Below are positions 8,750 to 16,922 of a stretch of 64,000 nucleotides of DNA, piece after piece (positions within the stretch are counted from its first letter, which is position 1; each line of letters opens with the position of its first letter). The DNA comes from JAIBCM01 sp041395165 (lineage in GTDB: Bacteria > Verrucomicrobiota > Verrucomicrobiia > JADLBR01 > JAIBCM01), in assembly GCA_041395165.1 (NCBI GenBank), contig JAWLBA010000001.1, forward strand, positions 394,078 to 458,077, read 5' to 3'. The position numbers were made by a program, and so were the translations under genes. The notes under the pieces were generated by a model that was given only the letters and a program-made list of their open reading frames with translations, did no database searches and was not told the DNA's origin.

Positions 8750-10090
8750 ATGAGTTTGATTCGCTCTAATTTTCGAGAGGTTTTACGTAATCGAAATTTT
8801 TTTCGGTTGTGGTGGGGGCAGATTATTTCTTCGATTGGAGATCGTTTTTATCAGTTTGCGATTTTATATGTGTTGTTGCGTTTGACGCCGGAGCAAGGCA
8901 TGTGGGTGGGAAAGGAGAGTGCGCGAGTTTTATTTTGTGGGATGCTGTTAACGGTGGTTTTGGCGCCTTGGATTGGACGGGTGGTGGATCGTTGGGATCG
9001 TAAGTGGGTGATGATTGGTGCAGATTTGTCGCGCGTTGTTCTGGTTTTAGTTATGTTGGGAGCGTGGGTGGCATGGAAGTCGCCGGCGTTGATGTTGGTG
9101 TTTGTGGCTTTGACTGGCTTGATGAATGGGGTGTTTATTCCTGCGCGTCAAGCGGCGGTGCCGTTGTTGGTGGAGAGTCGGCAGTTGGTGACGGCGAATG
9201 CTTTGATTACGGTGGTGGGGGTGGTGGCGAGTTTGGTGGGTTCGGGAGTTGGGTTTGTGGTGGCAATTTTTGGTGAAAAGAGCAGTTTTATTATTACGGC
9301 TCTAGGTTTTTTGGTTTCGGCAATTTTGGTAGGACGCATTAAGGGGCAATTAAAGCCGACGCATTCGGAGAGTCGTGCGGTGAGTTGGTCGGAGATGGGG
9401 AATACGTTTTTGGAGGTTTTGCGAGATAAAGTGGTGCGCCAGGTTTTTTTAGTGAATGGGGGGATTCAGTTTGTTTCAGGTCTTTTTGCGGTGTTTATTT
9501 TGGAATATGTGGTGCAAAGTTTGGATATGACGGATTTGCGCGTTGTTTTGGATTATTTTTCGAAGGGTGTGATGGCGCTGGGATTTCGTGAGCCGGTGAT
9601 GGAGGAGCATTTGGTGGCGGTGATTTTTTTATTGTTGAGTACTGGGATGGGATTGGTTTTTGGGATTGGGTTTTCGGGTCGGTTTGTGCGATTGGGACAT
9701 TATGAGGGATTGCCTATGTTAATGTTCGGAATGTTGGGTTTGGTTTTTTATGGGTTAAGTTATGCGCATAGTTTGGAGGGGGTGATGGGGTTGTGCGTGT
9801 TGGTGGGATTGGCGAGTGCGTTATTGATTGTGCCAATGGATGCGCGATTGCAATTTCATGTTCCGAGCGGAAGACATGGTGAGTTCTTTGCTGTGCGTTC
9901 GGCTTGGGGATGCAGTTGTTTTTTATTGGCGCTGGGTTTGAATCTAGATGGCCGTCTTTTGGCTTGGCGCGGTGCGGATCAAATGATTCGCGATTTAAGC
10001 GTGTTTTGTGTGGTGCTAGCCGGGATAATGAGTTTAATGGATAAGAACGCTTTTAAGAGGTTTTGGGGGGAGTCGTTGGTTGAGTTGTAG
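8750..10090 (+). CDS. MFS transporter, EntS/MFS_3-like
   Basis: The 446-residue product has about 12 hydrophobic segments. It opens with LRNRNFFRLWWGQIISSIGD and has the loop 2-3 motif GRVVDRWDRKWVMI, a form of the GxxxDrxxrr signature of the major facilitator superfamily. A later FIPARQAAVPLLV stretch is typical of the MFS_3 group that includes enterobactin exporter EntS and lysophospholipid transporter LplT. It probably exports a small molecule across the inner membrane; substrate unknown. Its end overlaps the convergent TatA-like gene. Confidence 0.85.
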   Translation: MSLIRSNFREVLRNRNFFRLWWGQIISSIGDRFYQFAILYVLLRLTPEQGMWVGKESARVLFCGMLLTVVLAPWIGRVVDRWDRKWVMIGADLSRVVLVLVMLGAWVAWKSPALMLVFVALTGLMNGVFIPARQAAVPLLVESRQLVTANALITVVGVVASLVGSGVGFVVAIFGEKSSFIITALGFLVSAILVGRIKGQLKPTHSESRAVSWSEMGNTFLEVLRDKVVRQVFLVNGGIQFVSGLFAVFILEYVVQSLDMTDLRVVLDYFSKGVMALGFREPVMEEHLVAVIFLLLSTGMGLVFGIGFSGRFVRLGHYEGLPMLMFGMLGLVFYGLSYAHSLEGVMGLCVLVGLASALLIVPMDARLQFHVPSGRHGEFFAVRSAWGCSCFLLALGLNLDGRLLAWRGADQMIRDLSVFCVVLAGIMSLMDKNAFKRFWGESLVEL

Positions 10091-10303
10091 AGACTGTGTT
10101 AGAAGAATTGCGGGTTTCAATTTGGCTTGCTTTTTCTATTTCATTGGTGAATTCGTCTTTGGCTTTTTTGAATTCACCAATACTCCTACCTAGACCACGG
10201 GCAAGCTCAAAGTCTTTTTGCACCAAATAACAGTAAGACGACGAAAAATGATAGCAAGCCATTCGGCCGCCAGGCCAAGAGCAAGAGGAAAAAGAGTAAT
10301 CAT
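10053..10303 (-). pseudogene. tatA: TatA/TatE-type twin-arginine translocase subunit, frameshifted
   Basis: The C-terminal frame reads ELARGLGRSIGEFKKAKDEF, the hallmark amphipathic helix of TatA. An ATG at 10303 in another frame opens MITLFPLALGLAAEWLAIIF, the transmembrane start. Between them the third frame gives VVLLLFGAKRL, so the expected TatA order (TM helix, FGxKxLPELARGLG hinge, amphipathic helix, charged tail) is complete when indels at about 10200-10245 are corrected. TatA oligomers form the pore for folded twin-arginine substrates. The tail ends in Thr/Pro-rich sequence and overlaps the convergent MFS gene by 38 bp. The indels are probably sequencing errors. Confidence 0.75.
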
Positions 10304-10343
10304 ATAACTTTAAAGTTAAAGGGAAAATAAAAAAAGTTTGCAA

Positions 10344-10662
10344 CTTCTTTGTTTTTTGGGTTATATTATTAAGTGTCCTAATGGGGGGTATAAAACTTAA
10401 GTCTGGTAGAATTAGGGGAATTATCGGGCTGGTGGAATAAAGTTAATTCTTATTAAAAGGATAAGCCAGTGATCAAGCAAACTTGAAAAAAAGAGTAGGC
10501 TGGGTGTCTTGTCACTAGTTATACGGCATTATTTTTGTATGGCTTTCATGTTTTTGAGGTTTATTATTTGAGGGATTTATCGTGGGGTCTACGTGGTTTT
10601 ATTTATTTTATCGTAGCAGCTTGATTTGGTAAATTTACTCGATTAATGAGTTAAGGCGCGGG
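10344..10662. other. Intergenic region without a recognised gene
   Basis: This 319-base A/T-rich stretch separates the leftward TatA-like gene from the rightward sensor-kinase region. I see no convincing ORF, tRNA or strong hairpin. It must hold the promoters of both flanking genes, but I cannot assign -35 and -10 boxes with confidence. Confidence 0.5.
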
Positions 10663-11202
10663 TTGGGGTTGATGAGCGTTGAACGCCAAATATTGCAAAA
10701 GCAATGGCGATCTTTTACTCGGGTGACGCACGCTATTTTTCATGCTCAGGGGAAATTAAGGAAATTTTTGAGTCAATTTACAGGTTTGACTCAAGAGGAG
10801 ATGAAGGTGGAGTGGGTGAGGATCTTTTGTTCCGTGGCGAAGTAGGCTGTTGTGTGATTGGAGCACCTGATTTTTGGAGCGATGAAGTAATAGAGTTATC
10901 GGATGATTTACCTCAGATGGTGCAACGTTGCAAACAGCCTTTGGATCATGAGCAGATCGATGTTTTTTTGTCTGAAACAAAGGGGGTTAATGGAGAATTG
11001 TTGTTTGGCACCCCCGTTGGTGGTGGGAATGTTTATTCAAGAAAAATTAGCAGGCTTATTTTTTTAAGTCTTGTGAAAAGCTCGAAAATCCGTCTTATCT
11101 TTCTTTTGAAAAGATGGGTTTGCAGGTTTTAGCGAATCAACTACAATGGTTTTAGAGGTAACCTTGCTGTCCTTGAGTTGTGTCAGGAGCAATGTTTATC
11201 AC
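10663..11202 (+). pseudogene. 5' part of the sensor kinase gene, GAF-like region split over frames
   Basis: No single frame covers this stretch, but pieces in different frames join into one protein. They are a helical start (ERQILQKQWRSFTRVTHAIF from the GTG/ATG region near 10671), then RCKQPLDHEQIDVFL and ELLFGTPVGGG near 10930-11030. After a shift near 11070 comes KSCEKLENPSYLSFEKMGLQ and VLANQLQWF, then GNLAVLELCQEQCLSHE. The glycine-rich GTPVGGG and the long helix VLANQLQ resemble the end of a GAF sensor domain. The last piece runs into the kinase frame at about 11200. I infer one gene of about 545 codons with three or more indels. Confidence 0.5.
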
Positions 11203-12303
11203 ATGAAGTTGTTGGAGGTTTTATTGGATCAGTTGGGTAGTGGAGTGATTATTGTGGATCCGCACGGATTTGTTTTGGTTTGTAATCAGGAGGCGCGTCG
11301 TTTGATGCATTGGGATAAAGGGGAAAATACTCCCACTTCTCTAGCCGGGTTGCCTCAGGAATTGAGTGTGGCTTTGCACCAGGCTTTGATGCAGGCGCGG
11401 GAAGGGGAAGTGCAAGAGAGTAAGATTTTGGTGAGACTGGGTGAGGAGGTGGAGTTGTTTATTCAATTTGGGTGTCGTTGTATTCAGGATGAGGTAGGAA
11501 AGGTTTTAGGAGCGCAGTTGGTATTTCAGGACGTGTCGCAGGTAAAACATTTGGAAAAGCAGTTGCATCATGCTAATCGGCTTGCGAATTTGGGGGCGCT
11601 TTCGGCCAGTATGGTGCATGAGATTAAAAATCCGTTAGTAGCAATTAAAACGTTTGTACAATTGTTGCCGGAACGAATGAATGATGAGGAGTTTTTGCAG
11701 AAATTTTCACGTTTGATTGGGCATGAGGTGGGGCGCATTGATCAAATTGTGAGTCAATTGCTTCATTTAGCGCGACCTTCTTCGATTTCTTTTATTTCCT
11801 TTCGTTTGCATGAGATAATTGAGACAACCTTAGCTTTGTATCAGCCCGACTTGAATCATCGAAAGATTAAGGTGAGTAAAGATTTGGAAGCGGAAAATGA
11901 TTTTATTCGAGGGGATCGACAAAAAATTCAGCAAATTTTAATGAATTTAGTGGTTAATGCAGAAGAAGCCATGAAGCAGGGAGGGGTATTGAGGGTTCAG
12001 ACTAAGGTGGTGAAGCGCCCGGTGATTTTAGGCAGTTCAGCGGTGGTAAAGGAAAATGGGGTAATGCGATCTTATATTTGTTTGACGATTCAAGACACGG
12101 GGCATGGCATGATGCCTAAAGTGTTGAAGAGGGTGTTTGAGCCTTTTTATTCTACGAAACAAGAGGGAAATGGTTTGGGGCTTTCGATTGTTATGGGAAT
12201 CATGGAAGATCATCAGGGAGCAATCGAAGTGCAAAGTGAATTAAAGCAAGGAACTTGTTTTCATCTTTATTTTCCGTTGCAATCTCAGGAAAGTTGTGTT
12301 TAA
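11146..12303 (+). CDS. Sensor histidine kinase, NtrB-like (PAS-HisKA-HATPase)
   Basis: An uninterrupted kinase frame runs to 12303. From the ATG at 11203 it has a PAS domain (LGSGVIIVDPHGFVLVCN, about residues 10-105), the phosphoacceptor H-box MVHEIKNPLVAIKTF near residue 138, the N-box QQILMNLVVNAEEAM, the G1 box DTGHGM and the G2 box GNGLGLSIV. This is the NtrB/AtoS-type core that autophosphorylates on His and passes phosphate to a response regulator. The partner is almost certainly the regulator 130 bp downstream. The true N-terminus probably lies upstream in the GAF-like region, so the ATGs at 11146 and 11203 are probably internal. Confidence 0.88.
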   Translation: MVLEVTLLSLSCVRSNVYHMKLLEVLLDQLGSGVIIVDPHGFVLVCNQEARRLMHWDKGENTPTSLAGLPQELSVALHQALMQAREGEVQESKILVRLGEEVELFIQFGCRCIQDEVGKVLGAQLVFQDVSQVKHLEKQLHHANRLANLGALSASMVHEIKNPLVAIKTFVQLLPERMNDEEFLQKFSRLIGHEVGRIDQIVSQLLHLARPSSISFISFRLHEIIETTLALYQPDLNHRKIKVSKDLEAENDFIRGDRQKIQQILMNLVVNAEEAMKQGGVLRVQTKVVKRPVILGSSAVVKENGVMRSYICLTIQDTGHGMMPKVLKRVFEPFYSTKQEGNGLGLSIVMGIMEDHQGAIEVQSELKQGTCFHLYFPLQSQESCV

Positions 12304-12432
12304 GTCTTAACTTAAAAAGATTTTTGGAAATTTTAAAACAGGGGTTGATTCCTTAAAAAATATACGCATATTGTTATTAGTTAATCAATTTAAGTTAAAT
12401 TTAACAAAAGAGAACAAATTTAGAATAAAATT

Positions 12433-13797
12433 ATGAAACATATTTTAGCGGTTGATGACGAATTTGGAACGCGAGAGTCCATTAAAGCTATTTTCTTTAA
12501 GCTGTATGAGGTTTCTGTTGCTGCCAATGCGCGTGAGGCAATGGATATTCTTTCTAAGCAGAGAATTGATCTTGTTATTCTCGACCAAATTATGCCGGAT
12601 ACCGATGGTATTACTTTGATGCGTGATATTAAATCTATTTATCCCGAAATGCCGGTTATTCTGGTAACGGCGGTGGGTTCAGAAAAGACATTGGCTCAAG
12701 CACTTCGTTTGGGAGCGGTCGGTTACATTAGGAAACCTTTTGATGTGGATGAATTGCGTCATACGGTTATTCAATCGATTGATGCTGCAATTACTCCCCG
12801 AGCTCGGGAAATTTTCCAAAAAGAAGTAAACCGCGAATTTTCTATGCATACTCTAGTGGGCGAAGCGCCCATTTTTCGCAAAGCCATTAGCGATGCTAGG
12901 AATGCTTCGGCAGAAGCTGTGAATGCACCGCTTTTGATTACTGGTGAAAGTGGTACAGGTAAGGAATTTTTAGCGCGTCAAATTCACTCTTGGAGTGCAC
13001 AAAGGTTGGAACCTTTTATTTATGTGCGTTGTTTTGGTCAGCCTGATTCTATTTTGGAAGCAGAACTTTTTGGTTTTGAACCCCAGCGACCAGTTCAAGA
13101 TGGAGTCACAGGACGAGGTGCTTTTGATTTAGCCGGTTCGGGCACGGTATATTTGGATGAAGTCGATCAAGTTCCATCTGCGACTCAAGAAAAGATTGTG
13201 AAACTGTTAGAGACTCGAAAATTTAACCGTATAGGATCTTCTTTTTCGGTACCCATTGGGGCGAGAGTTATTTTGGGATCGAGCAAAGCTGCTGATCAAA
13301 TTCAATCGGCTCTCAAACCTGAATTAATCAATATTATTGGCAATAAATCTATTCATCTTCCGCCTTTGCGCGAGCGTCCTGAAGATGTGGCATTGTTGGC
13401 TTATCATTTCTTGAATCAACTACGCCGTTGCATGCATGCAGAAGTTAAGGATATTGCTCCTGAAGCTTTGGATTTGATGCGTAAATATCAATGGCCGGGC
13501 AATGTTCGCGAGTTGCGCAGTATGATGGAGCGTCTTTTAGTGGTTTATAGTCAGGAAACTTGTATTCGGGAAGAGCATTTGCCCAAAGAACTTTTAGCGC
13601 CTGGTCATCGAGGTCGTATTGATACTTATACCAACAATTTTGAAGAGACGGTTAACGCATTTGAGCGAGAAATTATCGTGAATGCTTTAACTCGTGCCAA
13701 TGGTAATATCAACAAAGCAGCTTCCTTATTAGGCACGACGCGACGTATTGTGCTTTATCGCATCGATAAGCTTAATATCAAAAAGGTGGCAAAATAA
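12433..13797 (+). CDS. NtrC-family response regulator lacking the GAFTGA loop
   Basis: The 454-residue protein has a receiver domain (phosphoacceptor Asp near residue 51 in VILDQIMPD, conserved Lys in RKPFD), an AAA+ domain (Walker A GESGTGKE near 172, Walker B GTVYLDEVD near 240, arginine-finger region LPPLRERPEDV) and a Fis-type helix-turn-helix (INKAASLLGTTRRIVLYRI). Where sigma-54 activators have the KGAFTGA loop after ELFG, this one reads FEPQRPVQDGVTG, so the loop that contacts sigma-54 is missing. R. capsulatus NtrC and TyrR, which lack it, work with the housekeeping polymerase. It forms a pair with the kinase upstream and ends before a strong terminator. Confidence 0.9.
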   Translation: MKHILAVDDEFGTRESIKAIFFKLYEVSVAANAREAMDILSKQRIDLVILDQIMPDTDGITLMRDIKSIYPEMPVILVTAVGSEKTLAQALRLGAVGYIRKPFDVDELRHTVIQSIDAAITPRAREIFQKEVNREFSMHTLVGEAPIFRKAISDARNASAEAVNAPLLITGESGTGKEFLARQIHSWSAQRLEPFIYVRCFGQPDSILEAELFGFEPQRPVQDGVTGRGAFDLAGSGTVYLDEVDQVPSATQEKIVKLLETRKFNRIGSSFSVPIGARVILGSSKAADQIQSALKPELINIIGNKSIHLPPLRERPEDVALLAYHFLNQLRRCMHAEVKDIAPEALDLMRKYQWPGNVRELRSMMERLLVVYSQETCIREEHLPKELLAPGHRGRIDTYTNNFEETVNAFEREIIVNALTRANGNINKAASLLGTTRRIVLYRIDKLNIKKVAK

Positions 13798-13829
13798 TTT
13801 CACGATTCCAAATTCTCCTCATTCTTCGC

Positions 13830-13857
13830 AAAAGGCCTCTCCCGAAAGAGGCCTTTT
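13830..13857. terminator. Rho-independent terminator, bidirectional
   Basis: An 11-bp perfect stem (AAAAGGCCTCT with AGAGGCCTTTT) with a 6-base loop ends in T on one side and begins with A on the other. It can therefore stop both the response regulator reading rightward and cysS reading leftward. Confidence 0.9.
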
Positions 13858-13876
13858 CCATTTCAACAGAAATCTA

Positions 13877-15271
13877 TTAGAGCGGTCGGAGTTCTTGACC
13901 TTTTGGCGTGTCTTTAACTATCCAACCTAAAGATTTGATTTGATCCCGTAGCAAGTCTGACTTTTTAAAATCTTTCGTTTCACGCACCAATTTTCGTTCT
14001 TCTAAAAGTTTTTGAACAGCCTCAGGAATGGTTAATGTTCCGGTTATCGTTTTGATGGCTAAAACTTGGTTAATGGCTTCCCAGGCTTTCCAATGTGCAT
14101 TGGCCTCTTGTTGAGAGAGCGAATTTTGATCCATGGCGCGATGCGTTTCGCGAATGACATCAAACAGCACAGCTAAAGCTTTAGAAATATTAAGATCATC
14201 GGCCAACGCTTCCAAAAAGTTTTTTTGCCAAGGAGCAGCTTCTGCTTTTTCTGATGGATCAAAATTTAACGATAGTAAACGTTTTTTCCATTCATCAATG
14301 CGAGCTAGCGCCTGTTTAGCTGCTTCCAAGCCTTCTAAAGTAAAATTGAGAGGAATGCGATAATGTACAGAAAGTAAGGCGTAACGAACTTGATCTCCTG
14401 TAAAGCCTTTCTCCAACAAATCGCGTAAAGTATAAAAATTGCCCAATGACTTGGCCATTTTCTGATTATTAACCCGTAGGTGCTCACAATGCATCCAAAG
14501 TTTTACAAAGCAGTGGCCGCTGCACGCTTCGCTTTGTGCAATTTCTGCTTCGTGATGAGGAAAAATATTATCAATACCGCCGCAATGAATATCGATTGTC
14601 TCTCCTAATAAAGCGGTGGCCATGGCAGAACATTCAATGTGCCATCCCGGTCGACCTCGCCCCCAAGGCGATTCCCATCCCACTTCGCCATCTTCTGGCG
14701 TGACGGCTTTCCATAGAGCAAAATCGCCGAGATTTTCTTTTTCGTATTCATCTGAATTGATCCGCCCTGAAGGCCGTAACGCTTCCAAATCGAGATGCGC
14801 TAATTTTCCATAATCCGAAAATTTTGAAATTCGGTAATAAACGGACCCATCTTCCGCTTGATAAGCGATGCCTTTTTGTTCCAGCGTTTGAATCATCTGA
14901 ATCATTTGTGGAATATAATCCGTAGCGCTTGGCATATAGCTTGGCATTTGGATGCGCAAAGTTTTTAGATCTTCCAAAAACGCTTTTTTATAAATGGCGG
15001 TGAACTCAGAGAGAGGAATATTTTGTTTGCGTGAATTGCGAATGGTTTTGTCATCCACATCCGTGAAATTCATCACGCGTTTGACGCGATAACCGGTCGC
15101 TTCCAAAAATCGTTGCAAAAGATCTTCAAAGATATAAGCGCGAAAATTTCCAATGTGCGCGTAATCATAAACAGTAGGACCACACGTATAGAGTTTTATT
15201 TCCTCACCATGAGAAAAAGGCAAAGATTCGATTTGGCGTGATAACGTATTGTAAAACTGTGGCATTTTCAT
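13877..15271 (-). CDS. cysS: Cysteinyl-tRNA synthetase
   Basis: The 464-residue protein matches class Ia CysRS, which charges tRNA-Cys. It has the zinc-binding Cys in YTCGPTVYDYAHIGN with the HIGH motif as HIGN (about residues 28-43), MNFTDVDDKTI near 65, the GRGRPGWHIECSAM zinc and active-site stretch near 210, HHEAEIAQ near 240, and the KMSKS motif as KMAKS near 270. It lies 9 bp downstream of ispF on the same strand, behind the glycosyltransferase, and ends at the shared terminator at 13830. Confidence 0.97.
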   Translation of the reverse strand: MKMPQFYNTLSRQIESLPFSHGEEIKLYTCGPTVYDYAHIGNFRAYIFEDLLQRFLEATGYRVKRVMNFTDVDDKTIRNSRKQNIPLSEFTAIYKKAFLEDLKTLRIQMPSYMPSATDYIPQMIQMIQTLEQKGIAYQAEDGSVYYRISKFSDYGKLAHLDLEALRPSGRINSDEYEKENLGDFALWKAVTPEDGEVGWESPWGRGRPGWHIECSAMATALLGETIDIHCGGIDNIFPHHEAEIAQSEACSGHCFVKLWMHCEHLRVNNQKMAKSLGNFYTLRDLLEKGFTGDQVRYALLSVHYRIPLNFTLEGLEAAKQALARIDEWKKRLLSLNFDPSEKAEAAPWQKNFLEALADDLNISKALAVLFDVIRETHRAMDQNSLSQQEANAHWKAWEAINQVLAIKTITGTLTIPEAVQKLLEERKLVRETKDFKKSDLLRDQIKSLGWIVKDTPKGQELRPL

Positions 15272-15280
15272 GAAGAAAAA

Positions 15281-15757
15281 CTAGCCTGGCATAACACTAG
15301 CAATCGCCAAAGCCGCAATGCCTTCCCCTCGACCTAAAAATCCCATTTTTTCATTGGTAGTGGCCTTGAGATTAATTTGCCGCGGTTCGATCGCAAGCGC
15401 GCGAGCTAACTTTTCTTTCATGGCTTCGGTGTGAGGCAAAACTTTCGGTGCTTCAGCGATGATGGTGGCGTCTACATTGATTAACACCATTTTTTGAGTT
15501 TGTAACATTTCTTGAATTTTTTCGAGAAAGACGAGGCTGGAAACATTTTTCCATTGAGCATCGGAATTCGGAAAATGTTTGCCGATATCGCCTTCGCCTA
15601 AAGCGCCCAAGATGGCATCAGCAATGGCATGAATCAAAACGTCTGCATCCGAATGACCTTCTAATCCTTTATCATGCTCGAGAGTTACCCCGCCTAGAAT
15701 GCAGGGCCTGCCTTCCACTAATGCATGCACATCATAACCTATACCGACTCGATTCAT
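15281..15757 (-). CDS. ispF: 2-C-methyl-D-erythritol 2,4-cyclodiphosphate synthase
   Basis: The 158-residue length is standard for IspF, which cyclises CDP-methylerythritol 2-phosphate in the non-mevalonate isoprenoid pathway. Zinc and substrate motifs are present: GYDVHAL with Asp and His near residue 8-10, GHSDADVLIHA near 34, IGKHFPNSD near 57 and the C-terminal TNEKMGFLGRGEG. It lies between the glycosyltransferase (1-bp gap) and cysS (9-bp gap) in a compact leftward operon. Confidence 0.97.
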   Translation of the reverse strand: MNRVGIGYDVHALVEGRPCILGGVTLEHDKGLEGHSDADVLIHAIADAILGALGEGDIGKHFPNSDAQWKNVSSLVFLEKIQEMLQTQKMVLINVDATIIAEAPKVLPHTEAMKEKLARALAIEPRQINLKATTNEKMGFLGRGEGIAALAIASVMPG

Positions 15758-15758
15758 A

Positions 15759-16846
15759 TTATTTTAATAATGTTAAATAATTGTCTATCATGGCTTCCAC
15801 GGAATAACAAGCGATACGCTTGCAGCGTTGCTCGAAAGTTAAGAGGGGACGACTTTGTGGAAAACTTTGAATGATGGCGTTTGCCAAAGCCGTTTCATCA
15901 CCAGGTTCTACTAAAATTCCGCTTTGTGTTTTTTGCACAATTTCAATTGAGCCTCCTGTGCGCGTTGCGACCACGCGATTGCCTGCTGCGATAGCTTCCA
16001 AAAGAGCATTGGAAAAAGGTTCGCGACGCGCGCTGCTAATATAAAGTTGGCTGGCTTGTAATAGTCGAATTTTATCTTCGCCTCGAACTTGGCCTTGGAT
16101 CGTTACGACATCTTCTACGCAAAGTTCGTGAATCAGGTTTTTAATTTGAATTCGTCCGGGCCATGGCCAGCGATTTTTAATTTGGCTTGCGGCAATTGCT
16201 TGACCACTTGCGCCCAAGCCCGGATAAAATATCCAAACCCTTTTGGAATAAAAATTACTAAGGGTAAGAGCAAAAGGTGTTTGATCACAATAAGCGTTGG
16301 GTAAAATTTCTTTAGCGTATAATTCGATTTCAACGCCATTAGCTAATTGAAAAACATGGTTTGGGTGGCCACTGAGTTGGCTGAGCAATTCTTTTAATTC
16401 ATGATTTTGTGCGATTAAAAGTTGGGCGCTTGCTACGGTTTTTTTAAGCGACGATTTAACCACCATGAAGAAGCGATAGCTTCGCCAGGCAACACATCGC
16501 CGCCATAAGCGCGAATGATTAAAGGCACGGCATGGCGCTTGGCAAATGCACTGGCCATATAGCCTGCAGGATAAGCGCCTTGAGAATGAATCAGTCGAAT
16601 GAATATTTTTTGTGGAGTTGAGAAAGAAATCGGGCATGCCATCGAAGGCCCCATCGTTTGGAGCGAATTCGAGGATAACGATAAATCGGATAGGCGCTTT
16701 GATTTTATTATTTTTCCTGGCACCCACGGTGCAATGACGAGTGGCGAATGGCCGCGAGCTAAAAGGCCGCGAGCTAATAAATCCAACTGTTTTTCAGCAC
16801 CTCCGACAATTGGAAAAAAAGTTGTGGTGAAGAGCGCAAAATTCAT
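15759..16846 (-). pseudogene. GT4-family glycosyltransferase, split by several frameshifts
   Basis: The N-terminal frame (MNFALFTTTFFPIVGGAEKQ) has the GGAE motif typical of GT4 enzymes. It later gives IHSQGAYPAGYM and AYGGDVLPGEA. Near 16445 the frame changes and continues TVASAQLLIAQNHELKELL. Near 16255 it shifts to IPKGFGYFIRAWAQVVKQLP and AKLKIAGHGPD, and near 16145 it returns to VTIQGQVRGEDKIRLLQASQ, PFSNALLEAIAAGNRVVATR and TGGSIEIV, the donor-binding end. A third frame supplies RIRSKRWGLRWHARFLSQLH between 16620 and 16700. At least four or five indels are needed for one protein of about 360 residues. The sugar and acceptor are unknown. Confidence 0.75.
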
Positions 16847-16922
16847 GAAAAATTAACAAACCATTTGTCTCATTGCCAAAGTTAGCATAGTATGAGATAA
16901 AGAAACGAGTAGATTTGTACTA

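Noticed and set aside
9004..9276. Gly-rich open frame inside the MFS gene
   Set aside because: It is a shadow frame of the transporter; its Gly/Val bias comes from GGT/GTG codons of the real frame.
14133..14813. Plus-strand frames inside cysS
   Set aside because: They are antisense shadows of a strongly conserved synthetase, without ribosome-binding sites.
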